The notes beneath the pieces are model-generated. The model was given only the letters and a program-made list of their open reading frames with translations, had not been told where the DNA came from and ran no database searches. The position numbers and the translations under genes are program-made. Below, piece after piece: positions 40,001 to 48,517 of a stretch of DNA of 52,704 nt; the first letter of the stretch is position 1; each line of letters opens with the position of its first letter. The stretch is from Bacteroidales bacterium. GTDB taxonomy: Bacteria; Bacteroidota; Bacteroidia; Bacteroidales; F082. Location of the stretch: assembly GCA_017538795.1 (NCBI GenBank), contig JAFYIE010000024.1, positions 1 to 52,704 of the forward strand, given 5' to 3'.

Positions 40001-41593
40001 TTTGACCAGAATAATGATGTGGATTCGAAAGAAAAACTAGCAAGTGCCTATGCAGTCGTAGATCGGTTGAGGGAGCAGAAAGATGAGTTGAAGGAGATAG
40101 ACAGTACCTATAAGTTTATTTTTGAGCGCATAGACTATCGTTCGATGAAGAAAGAGGACGTTGAATTGAAGAATGGTCAGAAAGGCATTTTACTGACTCC
40201 TAATTCAACACCAGAAATGGAAAAAGAACGTGCAGAACTACAAGCTTTCTCCAAGAATATGGAAGCAGTATCACTGCGTGTATGGGCAGACAAGAAATAT
40301 AAGAACGGAGGTGGGGAAGTTCCAGAATACCGCTATGATAAAGATACACGATATACACTTGAAATTGTAAGAGCCGTAGAAAAACAGGTTACGGAAAGAG
40401 ATGGAGATTTTTTATTGATGCCAGGTGATGAATATGTCCCGTATATAGGAAGTGCTATGCTCTTATTGTACTATGCCGACCAACTATCTATTGAGGAGAA
40501 AGAAGAATGCTGGCAACGTTTGATGGAAGCATTGTGCTCGCCAAGTGCCATGATATCGAATAGTTTGTCAGAGGTTGGCTTATGTATGTCAGCGCTCCCT
40601 GCTGCGATGAATGTTTTTCCTGAAAGGAAGGATGAGTATGCTCAACTTATAGCAGGATATGTGGGTATTAAGGATGAGGCTGTGAACAAACGACTATGCG
40701 ACATTATGTCATATGTTATAGCTGAAAACGATATGTGGCATACGCAACCAGACGTAATGGAGATCTCCTTGGAAAGATTGCGCTTAGGACTACCAGAAGA
40801 AGATTTCGCTCTAATGGATGAGAATCAAGCCGATGCAGTGTTGTGTCTATTGACTCATAAAACAGAAAAGCGTAACCTTGGAAGAATGTGCATAGAGAAG
40901 ATGTCATATAAATGGCAAACAAAAGATCATGATAACTTTTTTGTACATAAGAGTCATGAAGCGGATCAAATTGCCATGTATTTGCTTCATGCTCCCAAGG
41001 ATGATGTCCCTTCTCTGATAGCTCCATATGTTAAGTTAGTAGGACGAAATAATTATGATGAGCCTTTAATGACAAGTTTACTGTTATGTGCCGCCCAGTA
41101 CGAGAAGTATGAAAATTTCTGGATAGCATGGTATGAACTATATCCTACCATCATTTATTATGGTAAGGCTTGTTATTATGATCGTGTTCTAAATGAATAT
41201 CTGTTCAATCCGATGTTTCTCATGCAAAACTATGATGATTGGTTCCGCTTAGAAGAGAAGGATCTAGATTTCTTTAAAAGAGTGGTACATGATATTGGGA
41301 ATAATCCTCTTGTACTGTTTGATTTATCGAAGGTTTTTGCTACTATAGGAAGAAACTTGCAGAAACAATCGATATCATTATTTGCTAATATTGTGGAAAA
41401 CCACCAGATCAAGCTGATGGACGAGAAAGAAACTATAGTATTCTATCTTGAAAAAATTGTCAAGAGAGTTAGAACGGACTATGCTGATGAGATTAATAAG
41501 AATCAAACGCTCAGAAATGATTTGATAACAGTGTTAGAATTTTTAAGAGAAAATGATTCGACAGACTCTCAGCTTTTACTAAATAATTTGTAA
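37025..41593 (+). CDS. large REase-like / STAND-type P-loop ATPase, putative defence protein
   Basis: This 1522-aa protein has an N-terminal restriction-endonuclease-like fold (about 1-165), with E22 in 'FEALCRLLF', E49 in 'GIET' and 'IGFQSKF' (Q63-x-K65 in place of ExK). A STAND-like NTPase domain follows (about 190-470), with Walker A GESGSGKS (215-222) and Walker B 'KIIVVDSAEKL' (278-288). About 1000 residues of helical C-terminal sequence are unrecognised and would fit a sensor. A nuclease-ATPase-sensor layout is that of Avs-like antiviral STAND proteins, but I cannot assign a known subtype. The next gene starts 2 bases after its stop, so the two form a unit. Composition is AT-rich, unlike the element core. 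Confidence 0.72.
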   Translation: MVYPSWNEFLGKNPKDPEGAFEALCRLLFRNRFGIADSLPYFYNHPGIETSPVEVGSDIIGFQSKFLTGETIDDSQAELIIKSIKTARKHNSTLTKIILYTNSVFWFPKADEAAIKRQRNIEAIAQNNNIELEWMFGDNILDLVSKNELAYNLFFNLESNIGNLPKSVALFNRIHFSNIDCSIKYGLQSIELNRENYVSRLKELIYHKKNVIISGESGSGKSAISKLFWEKIKEQEDLAFYFVPAQQLNARSVNDAFLMDKNYSYAAFKNFYSGHTTKIIVVDSAEKLLEQHDCITPQLLLEGLAEQDWQFIFTCKSNCVDELLNKLNSYSIETEGIRVEGLSEEELNEVSKKYVISLPTHDKIKQYIRIPFYLARYCELGDSGLATVASFRESVWNQKVRGIVRGGEQLKREECLISVVKELQQKGLYIASPQGLDYDIAYKLVKEDILVEHPHKGYSVKHDLYTDWALDYVVERDFETPSTIIKTLAEVPVSLSYSNSFRRWLDGIIDQNDPRVNEIINTYVNGRIHQKWEHYILASIGQSEQYATIFFNSFEDQLTKNDYILFDKFVDVLYVACQKVDQTIIYKGEQIQLMKPIGQGWDEAVLFVDSHQKSYYMDHLASVLKLLTTYSRMGKNAQAMKQAALLTLRLYNEVAQKRQQGESFWIQKPRPWSELICKYAYGIRIELEQIFKQIIVNKWTRHTSPYAELVAYILKEANTISLYTICLCCKDYILELLNLFWLEIPEEEKNDGFYFGRRHSGFDREYVFGLNGEFGVDMGYFPVSAQQTPLYALFSAEHVLDNKGMKVLDFVIKFMNTCVGTYTKRNDVDKLRNITVMLPDGTKHDVIASTSLWNLYRGTPSISMPNLLECMHMALESFLFSLVENEKQPDWDYVEKALWMILLHSKSASLYAVAASLAVAYPVRLYDILLFLCQDIRFISMDLTRSISEQHATSIEFAYHRHPSLLEERKKSNKQPHRQRCLETTLFSCQVAFDQNNDVDSKEKLASAYAVVDRLREQKDELKEIDSTYKFIFERIDYRSMKKEDVELKNGQKGILLTPNSTPEMEKERAELQAFSKNMEAVSLRVWADKKYKNGGGEVPEYRYDKDTRYTLEIVRAVEKQVTERDGDFLLMPGDEYVPYIGSAMLLLYYADQLSIEEKEECWQRLMEALCSPSAMISNSLSEVGLCMSALPAAMNVFPERKDEYAQLIAGYVGIKDEAVNKRLCDIMSYVIAENDMWHTQPDVMEISLERLRLGLPEEDFALMDENQADAVLCLLTHKTEKRNLGRMCIEKMSYKWQTKDHDNFFVHKSHEADQIAMYLLHAPKDDVPSLIAPYVKLVGRNNYDEPLMTSLLLCAAQYEKYENFWIAWYELYPTIIYYGKACYYDRVLNEYLFNPMFLMQNYDDWFRLEEKDLDFFKRVVHDIGNNPLVLFDLSKVFATIGRNLQKQSISLFANIVENHQIKLMDEKETIVFYLEKIVKRVRTDYADEINKNQTLRNDLITVLEFLRENDSTDSQLLLNNL

Positions 41594-41595
41594 CT

Positions 41596-43161
41596 ATGGC
41601 TGTACCTATCCGACATAAAGATATTTTAAAAAACTACGTGGACAATGCATCGAATGCTGCATGGGCACGTGATTTAGTCAGTCTTGCTGTTAAAACAGGT
41701 GGTGTTATGACCGACGCAGAACACATGATGGTGCTGACCGAATTTGAAAATGGAACAACTGTTCCAACTATCCCATTGCCATCGAATTATGTGGATGATG
41801 ACCCGAAACTTAAGTTGCTAAAACTAACACATGTACAAGGGGTGAATGCTCTGGCTGATAATCAGGACATCATTTTCTGCGATGAAGGTATTACTCTTAT
41901 TTATGGCCAGAACCGTTCTGGTAAAAGTGGGTATTTTAGAATACTGAATCAGATAGCACGGGGCGAGATAAACCATACACTATATCAGAATGTTCATGTT
42001 CCGACACCATCACCAATAGAGGTGAAACTAGAGTATTCCTTGGCAGGAATATCAATACCAGTTTTTGTGTGGAATGGAGTAAGTGTTGGACCTGCAGAAG
42101 TAAGACATTTGAAGTTTTTTGATTCACGTTATGCTACCACCTATTTAAGTACCAGGGATGGCAACACATTCTTCTTCAGGAGTCAGAATCTGATGGTCTA
42201 TAAGGCAATCAATGACACATTAGATATTCTGAAAGGGGCAGGAGCGCAGTTATCCCCTACCGTTGAGGCAGGATTACGTAGCCTTTGTTCTACATCATAT
42301 AGGGATAATCTGACACATGCCCTGATTGATGCTTTTCAAGATGAACTAAAAGAACTTGGCATGGAAGACCTCCAAGTATCTTTGAGTGTAGGCAACCTAC
42401 TTGATGACAGTTCGATAGTAGCTATTAAGATGAGTAATGCTATGAACATTCATGGCATCCTTAGTGAGGCTGAGCTAAAATGTGCGGCATTGGCTTTATT
42501 TTTTGCTGAATGTGATTTGATGGCAGTAAAGCAGCCTATTGTGCTGGATGATCCAGTAAACAGTCTAGATGACATTTTTATTGAGCGTTTTGTTCATAGG
42601 CTTAGTAAGATAGAGAACCAAATAGTGGTATTTACGCATAGTGTACTATTTTTAGAGGCATTGACGGATATGAGACGATTTAAAGTCTATAACAGTCCCC
42701 AAGTACCAAGAAATGGTGCCACTACAAATAAAACTCACGTTCTTGTATACGATGTGTTGACCAGTGGAACAGCATTTGGCTATATACAGGGGCATGTTGA
42801 GAAGAAGACTTTGTTTTACCTTGACAAGGCAAAAGAAAAGTTGTCAGCAATGCCCGTAACAAATGAGAAAGATATTGTTGACGATTTGAGAATGGCCGTA
42901 GAATGGGCAATAGACGAAGTAGTATTCAGGGGATTGGCTCCAAGAAGATTCAAAGGTAGTGACCTAACAGATTGGGCAACAATGGAAGCTATGACAAGTA
43001 TAGGCAACAATAATGTGATAGAATTGCATGATGTTTATGATCAGTTGTCTGGCATAGGTAGTCATCTGGGATATATGTCTTATGTATCAACGGCAACTGT
43101 TAGTAAGCTTCAGAATCTATATAGTAAGATAGAAACAGTTTATAGAACTGTTTATCCTTAG
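41596..43161 (+). CDS. RecF/SMC-type ABC ATPase without coiled-coil arms
   Basis: This 521-aa protein has Walker A GQNRSGKS (104-111), a signature-like 'LSEAELKCAAL' (289-299), Walker B 'PIVLDDPVNSLD' (314-325) and an H-loop 'FTHS' (346-349). These are features of AAA_13/RecN-like ATPases such as PrrC and RloC. The usual long coiled-coil insertion is replaced by about 170 residues of globular sequence. The C-terminal 150 residues are unassigned and show no HNH or HEPN motif I can recognise. It is coupled to the REase-STAND gene with a 2-base gap. Both proteins probably act together, with this one as a DNA-end or nucleotide-state sensor, which is inference. Confidence 0.78.
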   Translation: MAVPIRHKDILKNYVDNASNAAWARDLVSLAVKTGGVMTDAEHMMVLTEFENGTTVPTIPLPSNYVDDDPKLKLLKLTHVQGVNALADNQDIIFCDEGITLIYGQNRSGKSGYFRILNQIARGEINHTLYQNVHVPTPSPIEVKLEYSLAGISIPVFVWNGVSVGPAEVRHLKFFDSRYATTYLSTRDGNTFFFRSQNLMVYKAINDTLDILKGAGAQLSPTVEAGLRSLCSTSYRDNLTHALIDAFQDELKELGMEDLQVSLSVGNLLDDSSIVAIKMSNAMNIHGILSEAELKCAALALFFAECDLMAVKQPIVLDDPVNSLDDIFIERFVHRLSKIENQIVVFTHSVLFLEALTDMRRFKVYNSPQVPRNGATTNKTHVLVYDVLTSGTAFGYIQGHVEKKTLFYLDKAKEKLSAMPVTNEKDIVDDLRMAVEWAIDEVVFRGLAPRRFKGSDLTDWATMEAMTSIGNNNVIELHDVYDQLSGIGSHLGYMSYVSTATVSKLQNLYSKIETVYRTVYP

Positions 43162-43477
43162 TTTTTTAACATGGAACTAAACCTCTAAACTATTGTATTA
43201 ATAGTAAATAGATTAGATACAAGGTACAATGAAACTTGGGCGGAAACTACATTTTTCATCAGTTTCCGCTCGAAATCTAATTCCTCAATTTTTTAATCCT
43301 CAGTTGTTTCCATCATGGTATGTGAGATTCATTTTGGGAACTATTAACCCTCAGGCAATCGACATTGCATTGAAAATCAGTGGGGTTATTTATTACGTTG
43401 TCAATCTTGAAAAGATGAATATGACGAATATTAAAGTTGTCTTGTATAACTCTAATTTAGTAATGAAAAATAGCCAA
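43162..43477. other. intergenic region between convergent accessory genes
   Basis: The sequence is AT-rich and lies between the end of the ATPase gene and the end of the minus-strand YiiX-like gene. A 100-codon plus-strand ORF (43229-43531) runs antisense into the latter and has no recognisable features. No clear terminator is seen. Confidence 0.5.
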
Positions 43478-44506
43478 CTATTCATTTATCACCCATGGAA
43501 ATGGGATTTTGACGATTTGGTTCTTTTCTAGATAGAGATTAGCGACTTTAATTCTTTCATTTGCAGTGCTGATAATGTTATCTTGTAGCTCCGACATTTT
43601 TTTATAATACACCAATGGACCGACCTCGCAAATTAGGTTATTATAATATGACTTATTTATAGATCTTTCTTCGATAATTCGTTTACAGTCTTTTTTCATT
43701 TGTAAAGCTATAAAAACTTTATTATCAAGCCAAAAACTATCAAATTTGTCAATATCATATAAGTATGGGCAGCATTCGTGTTCAATTTGCCATAAATTAA
43801 AGTATTGTGTACTATCCATTATATCAACAACATGTGGGTCTTGTTCAGGGTGAGCTTTCAAAAAGAGATCAAGTTGTTTTAGGGACATTATATCCTCTTT
43901 AGGGAACTCATTATACAATGTCTTGATAATATTTAATACTGCATCAAATTGGAGTTTTGTTACGTCCGGACTGTTTGCGAATTTTTCATCTTGTGCTGTT
44001 GCTTCTATTAATATATCTTCTATTTTATTAACAATCATAGGATTGATTAAATCTTGCGGTGAACATTTCTCATAATCATCTACAAGGTCAGCACAAACAT
44101 ATTCAAAACACTGGGCTATAAATTTTGCGCACATCTGTCTATTTTTATTCGGAATGAACTCCCGGCCTTTTGCCATCGCAATAAGGGAAGAGTTATCATA
44201 TAAAGTACCAACAAATCCCCTTGCGTAATCTATAAGTTGTTTAATACGAAGAGGTTGTTGATATTCCTCTTTAAGGCGAAGCACACACACATGCTCTCCC
44301 TCTTCATACAATTGTCTACTAGGATTTTCCGTAATTACTATATCACTTGCATGTATTATTGAACCATACCAATATAACATTGCATGAGAATACTGGCTAT
44401 TAGTTCTATCTTGAATGCATTTGGACAATTTATCGTTGTAACCTGCTAGAATAATATCCCCTGGTTGTAATCTATTTATGTCTAACTTATATTTCATTGT
44501 AAACAT
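43478..44506 (-). CDS. YiiX/YaeF-like permuted papain-fold protein
   Basis: This protein is 342 aa (339 from the ATG at 44497). Its N-terminal half has the permuted NlpC/P60-like pattern: 'LQPGDIILAGY' near residue 13, H41 in 'YSHAMLYW', and then C126 in 'QMCAKFIAQCF'. The catalytic His comes before the Cys, as in the YiiX group. Such enzymes are thioesterases, amidases or acyltransferases acting on lipids or peptidoglycan. No signal peptide is seen, so it should act in the cytoplasm. The C-terminal 170 residues are helical and unassigned. It stands alone on the minus strand between the ATPase pair and the PfkB gene. Confidence 0.7.
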   Translation of the reverse strand: MFTMKYKLDINRLQPGDIILAGYNDKLSKCIQDRTNSQYSHAMLYWYGSIIHASDIVITENPSRQLYEEGEHVCVLRLKEEYQQPLRIKQLIDYARGFVGTLYDNSSLIAMAKGREFIPNKNRQMCAKFIAQCFEYVCADLVDDYEKCSPQDLINPMIVNKIEDILIEATAQDEKFANSPDVTKLQFDAVLNIIKTLYNEFPKEDIMSLKQLDLFLKAHPEQDPHVVDIMDSTQYFNLWQIEHECCPYLYDIDKFDSFWLDNKVFIALQMKKDCKRIIEERSINKSYYNNLICEVGPLVYYKKMSELQDNIISTANERIKVANLYLEKNQIVKIPFPWVINE

Positions 44507-44807
44507 TATTCGGTAAGAACTTATTTTATTTTGTAAACTTTCAATTATAATCAGATGATTAATGCTATGTGATAATGGATACGGCTTAAATATTTACGTG
44601 TTTGTAGAAACTGGGTATATTATTCATGCCCCATCATCGTCTTTGTCTTCATGCTTCAGAACACCTTTCTTTTGTAAGACTAGAATTGCAACTTATAATG
44701 TGTCAGCTAATTATAATGTAAACGGTAGAAAAGTGCTTTTGTGAATTTTGAAGAAGTGAAGATATATAAAGATTAACGTTTTAAAATATCTCTGTTCTTT
44801 AGTTGTT
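44507..44807. other. intergenic region with no recognised feature
   Basis: The sequence is AT-rich and lies between the start of the YiiX-like gene and the end of the PfkB gene. No TAnnTTTG element for the YiiX-like gene and no clear hairpin were found. Confidence 0.5.
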
Positions 44808-45704
44808 TCATTGCTGCATCATGCCACGCGCCCCTTCATAAGAGCAACTCTCAGCACCTACTTTCTGCGCTTCTTTCAGAGCTGTTTCCAAATCTGATTC
44901 TAAGAGATCGCATATTCCAAACATTATTTTGTCTTTGAACAAATTATTAATCAAAGCAGCCGCTGTCCAATCACCAGCACCAGCGGTATCCACCACTTTT
45001 TTATTTGCAACAGGTTCCAAGTGCTTCCAATCGCCACTCAAGCGGTAGTTCAAACCCTTTGCCCCTTGCGTCTGGATAAACAGCTTATCCTTATAGTCTT
45101 TAAACTGGTTAATGTCTTTTATCCTCTGTTCCGAGAACTTGACTATATCAGATACCTCAACACATTTGTTGAATAGGAAGACATTACCTCCTCTGCTGGA
45201 AGGCTCAAAGAATATCACCGCCCCCTTTTCCTTAAATGTACTGGCTAGCTTCAAAATGGCAGGTGAAACCCTGTCAAAGAAGAATACCTTTGGCACAAAG
45301 TCTATTCTCTCAATCACCTCATTCGCCTGTTTCAGTGTCAGCGACTTGAAGTCCAGATAGAACCGCCCGATATTGTTGCGCGATTCAAACTTGTGTGTGG
45401 GAACACCATCCTTATTAATGAAGTTACGCTGCACGATCACCGGTGTCTTACCGTCTTGGGTAGAAATAAAATCAGTATGTACACGGTGCTTTTTCATGTC
45501 ATCCAACACTCTCACCCCGTCTTTCGTGCCATCTAGACGGGCTATGGGATAGGCATCCCAACCCATATGGGAGAGGATCATCATCACATTACCGCATGTG
45601 CCACCCACATAAAATGACACAGGGATGCGGTTTCCTTCCCAAATCAACACATCCAGACTGATCAGGCCTGCACCTACTATGATATTATTTGTTTCAAGTT
45701 CCAT
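44808..45704 (-). CDS. PfkB-family sugar or nucleoside kinase
   Basis: This 298-aa cytoplasmic kinase has the N-terminal glycine pattern 'YVGGTCGNV' (32-40) and the C-terminal anion-hole motif DTAGAGD (239-245) with catalytic base D245. The family phosphorylates ribose, fructose, adenosine and similar substrates. The substrate cannot be read here. It lies 17 bases after the AbiEii toxin gene on the same strand and is probably cotranscribed with it. A kinase next to a nucleotidyltransferase toxin is unexpected for a plain toxin-antitoxin pair and suggests a nucleotide-related activity. It also lies downstream of a phosphoribosyltransferase/HAD unit. Confidence 0.85.
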   Translation of the reverse strand: MELETNNIIVGAGLISLDVLIWEGNRIPVSFYVGGTCGNVMMILSHMGWDAYPIARLDGTKDGVRVLDDMKKHRVHTDFISTQDGKTPVIVQRNFINKDGVPTHKFESRNNIGRFYLDFKSLTLKQANEVIERIDFVPKVFFFDRVSPAILKLASTFKEKGAVIFFEPSSRGGNVFLFNKCVEVSDIVKFSEQRIKDINQFKDYKDKLFIQTQGAKGLNYRLSGDWKHLEPVANKKVVDTAGAGDWTAAALINNLFKDKIMFGICDLLESDLETALKEAQKVGAESCSYEGARGMMQQ

Positions 45705-45721
45705 GTTTCAAGTATCAATAT

Positions 45722-46525
45722 TCATACTTCAGGATTAAGCCTCTCCACCAACTCCGCTTTCACCTTTTTCCACGCCACCTTAGGATCATACTCCACCTGT
45801 GGCCCAAGAATCATTTCCGTGTCTGTCAAGAATTCCTCATCTTGTAGTTTTCCGTCCATATTCAACAAATACTCTTTGTATGTTGGCAAGTGAGACGCTG
45901 TGAAGCCCAGATACCGCTCATAGCTCTCCATCACTTTCCCTTTATCCAACTCGGGGTGCATTGACAGAATCTTCCACAGGTCAAACAAATCACGTCCTTT
46001 TCTCCGCTGATACACAGCCCTCAGTTTCGTTCCTGTCAGCTCTGCCAACTCATACGTCAGCACCTCGCAAGCACCTTTGAACCACGAACTGTTCACCGCA
46101 AAAGTTACCCTAACCATCGGATATACCGAGAAATGCTCCTTGCAGTTAATCTCCACCTTCAAGTGAATCTCGCCCGCATCCATATCAGTCGGCTGCACCT
46201 TGAACACCAGCGTATTGTTGTGCTTCTTTTGCTTCACCACCGGTTCACCCAGCCAAGCCAAAGCATCCCGCAGATGGTCTATCGTTTCTTTTATGGGCTC
46301 TGCCTTCACTTGTACCAAGTCGATGTCTTCCGAGTATCTGGGCTGCGGCTTCAGATACAGCTTACCTAATGCCGTGCCGCCTCTGAACGCCAGATGCTCC
46401 GCAAGAAATGTATCGCTATAAATAGACACTAATGCACGGCAGACTATCAAATCCTGTTCGATGAATTTATTCACCACCCACGGAGCCTGCTCACTCCATT
46501 CCGTAATATATCGCTCTGGTATCAT
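45722..46525 (-). CDS. abiEii: AbiEii-type nucleotidyltransferase toxin
   Basis: This 267-aa protein has the AbiEii/AbiGii nucleotidyltransferase motifs: FRGGTALGK (47-55), SEDIDL (65-70) and 'KLRAVYQRRKGRDLFDLW' (about 172-189). Characterised members transfer nucleotides and block growth until neutralised, giving abortive-infection-type phage resistance. The start codon overlaps the stop of the AbiEi antitoxin gene by 4 bases, the normal order for this type IV system. A PfkB kinase gene follows after 17 bases. Confidence 0.9.
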   Translation of the reverse strand: MIPERYITEWSEQAPWVVNKFIEQDLIVCRALVSIYSDTFLAEHLAFRGGTALGKLYLKPQPRYSEDIDLVQVKAEPIKETIDHLRDALAWLGEPVVKQKKHNNTLVFKVQPTDMDAGEIHLKVEINCKEHFSVYPMVRVTFAVNSSWFKGACEVLTYELAELTGTKLRAVYQRRKGRDLFDLWKILSMHPELDKGKVMESYERYLGFTASHLPTYKEYLLNMDGKLQDEEFLTDTEMILGPQVEYDPKVAWKKVKAELVERLNPEV

Positions 46526-47328
46526 AACTCGTCAATCTCGATGGTTTCGTTCACAATAATTCTCCACTTGGCGTTCCTTTCGCACCCCTCGCTGCTCTTT
46601 CCTGCCTTTAAAGGCGCATACCGGAGCACGAACCCGGAACACTTCAACAGACTGTACACTGACTCTGCCACTTCCCCTTCTTCCAACACCTCGTCCAGAA
46701 TATAGCCCAGACGCTGCAGACTGGTTACCGGCACCTCCTTCACGAAGTCTGTCGCCAAACGCCCGAAATCCAGTTTCTCTGCCAGTTCAGCCAGAACAGT
46801 GGCTGCCCGCGAAACGCTGCCTGTCTTAGCCTGATACGTCAGCAAATCCACTGCCGTCAGTTCAGGACACGACACGTTAATGTAGCCCGTCCGCGTCTGT
46901 CGTCTCTCCACGTATGCCTCAGGAATATGGCTCTTGCAGAAATAATGCGTAAGGTACTTCTCTCCCTTCTTGTCACGCATGGCGGGAGGCTCTATCATCA
47001 CGCTGAACCGCAGCGGGACCTGATGCGAAGCTCCGTGATAGCTTGCCGCACTCAACAGGGCCACATAGTATTTGCGTCCCAGGTGGAGCATCATGTCATC
47101 CAAGTAAAACGACTGCGGCACAGCCCCGCGTAGCACATACTCATCCGGCACTATGACATAGAAGCCTCGCAGGGGCGACATAATCCGTCCCTTGCTCACC
47201 TCTCTGGTCAGCGCTCGTGCAATGCTGCCGGCACTCATGTCAGGGAACGCCTGCGCCACCTCATCGTGTGTGAAGGTGTAATTGCCTCTAAGCGGCTTAT
47301 CGTATATCCAGCTTGCTATGCTCGCCAT
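46522..47328 (-). CDS. abiEi: AbiEi-type antitoxin and autorepressor
   Basis: This 268-aa protein has an N-terminal winged helix (about 10-65, 'TFTHDEVAQAFPDMSAGSIARAL'), then the AbiEi_4-like domain with 'YYVALLSAASYHGA' (about 87-100) and 'LTAVDLLTYQ' (about 152-161). AbiEi antitoxins neutralise AbiEii and repress their own promoter by binding inverted repeats. Here a 16-base inverted repeat (14 of 16 matching) coincides with the -33 and -7 elements 22 bases upstream, which fits that mechanism well. The gene overlaps abiEii by 4 bases. Confidence 0.87.
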   Translation of the reverse strand: MASIASWIYDKPLRGNYTFTHDEVAQAFPDMSAGSIARALTREVSKGRIMSPLRGFYVIVPDEYVLRGAVPQSFYLDDMMLHLGRKYYVALLSAASYHGASHQVPLRFSVMIEPPAMRDKKGEKYLTHYFCKSHIPEAYVERRQTRTGYINVSCPELTAVDLLTYQAKTGSVSRAATVLAELAEKLDFGRLATDFVKEVPVTSLQRLGYILDEVLEEGEVAESVYSLLKCSGFVLRYAPLKAGKSSEGCERNAKWRIIVNETIEIDEL

Positions 47329-47349
47329 TATCTCGCATTTAGTATTTTG

Positions 47350-47386
47350 TTTGCAAAGATAGACATTTTTTGTCTAACTTCGCAAA
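47350..47386 (-). promoter_or_regulatory. abiEi promoter overlapping an inverted-repeat operator
   Basis: On the minus strand, TTTG (47383-47386) and TATCTTTG (47354-47361) are 21 bases apart, a strong Bacteroidales promoter. The arms TTTGCAAAGATAGACA (47350-47365) and TGTCTAACTTCGCAAA (47371-47386) are complementary at 14 of 16 positions around 5 bases. The operator therefore covers the whole promoter. AbiEi is the expected ligand. Confidence 0.75.
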
Positions 47387-47440
47387 TTAATAACGAACAA
47401 TCTCGTTTTTTATTGTATCTTAACTTTTCTATTATGGGAA

Positions 47441-48517
47441 TCAGTCATTATATGCATCACCTTTTATCCACATTAAAAAAGTCGTACTCTTTTTGTTCAG
47501 TTCATCAAAATCTATGCTGTCTTTGTCTATGACATAATCACGGCTGATAACGTTATAAATAGCAACTTCATTCTCATTCTCCATCGCAGTCAGAAGCGCA
47601 CCAACCGACAGGAGTTTGCTAGATAACAGAGCTATCCCATAACAAGCCATCTGCTTCACCTTTCCCAAAATTTCGTCTTCCGACTGGATAAACCTCGTCA
47701 GCAATCTATACAATTCAAAGGGATTACGTTCGTGAGCATAAATGATATTGTCCTTGGCATCTTCTTGTTTAAATAGTTCTTTATACTCCTTGATAATCGA
47801 ATCTGTTCTGAAAGGGTCCAATGAAGGATAAGGAACGACGGGGAAATCTTCATCCGGATTGAAATGTCCCAGGATCTTGTTCCACTTCTCCATTCCGTTC
47901 TCTCCCAGCAATGAGATCTGAATCCTTATTCTGTCAGGTTCCGCCTCCAGTCCGATACCGGGATTAAACTTCACCATCGGTTCTATATCATCTGCCAGAT
48001 TGATGTATTTAATACGTCTGTCAATTTCTGCATTTTCAGAAACCACAATAAACAGGTTTTTATTATTTTGACTTTTGTAGATAGATCTGACCAGATTGAA
48101 GTACAACACTTTGGGCAAAGCACTGATGTCCACGATAATGTTATCATAACCGTTTATCAGACTCTCTACCTCCTTGTTCATTAACTTCACGCCCCTGTTC
48201 AAATCTTTTTTTGCACCAATTTTCAATTGGTAGACTGAGGATGGCACCGCACCTTTTTCAAGCAATATCTTTCTGACTTCGATATTCCGCTCTATCATTG
48301 ACGCATTCGGAGATTTCGTATAGTCGCCAAAAACGATGATTTTGCAGTCAATCTCCGTTTTTGTTTCCACAAAAGCCCTGAGAACGTTATTCATACGTGG
48401 GTCAAAGCCCTCACCTATGATGAGCAGGGTTTTACCTTGTGGACGGTCAGCGTCACACCAGAATTGGGTGACTTGTTTGTCACCCTCAACCATTACATAC
48501 GAATCCCAATTTCCCAT
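47441..48517 (-). CDS. Rossmann-like protein of unknown function in the PRTase/ORC unit
   Basis: This 358-aa cytoplasmic protein shows alternating strand-helix sequence in its first 180 residues: 'TLLIIGEGFDPRMNNVL' (about 30-46), 'CKIIVFGDYT', 'NIIVDISALPKVLYF' (about 125-139) and 'LFIVVSENAEID'. The C-terminal half is helical. I recognise no family. The start at 48517 overlaps the ORC-like gene by 25 bases. An alternative ATG at 48493 would give the tight TAATG coupling and is as likely. It is the last gene of a four-gene minus-strand unit. A ligand-binding or effector role is only a guess. Confidence 0.65.
   Translation of the reverse strand: MGNWDSYVMVEGDKQVTQFWCDADRPQGKTLLIIGEGFDPRMNNVLRAFVETKTEIDCKIIVFGDYTKSPNASMIERNIEVRKILLEKGAVPSSVYQLKIGAKKDLNRGVKLMNKEVESLINGYDNIIVDISALPKVLYFNLVRSIYKSQNNKNLFIVVSENAEIDRRIKYINLADDIEPMVKFNPGIGLEAEPDRIRIQISLLGENGMEKWNKILGHFNPDEDFPVVPYPSLDPFRTDSIIKEYKELFKQEDAKDNIIYAHERNPFELYRLLTRFIQSEDEILGKVKQMACYGIALLSSKLLSVGALLTAMENENEVAIYNVISRDYVIDKDSIDFDELNKKSTTFLMWIKGDAYND

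Noticed and set aside
43229-43531. 100-codon plus-strand ORF
   Set aside because: No recognisable domain, promoter or composition signal, and it runs antisense into the YiiX-like gene.
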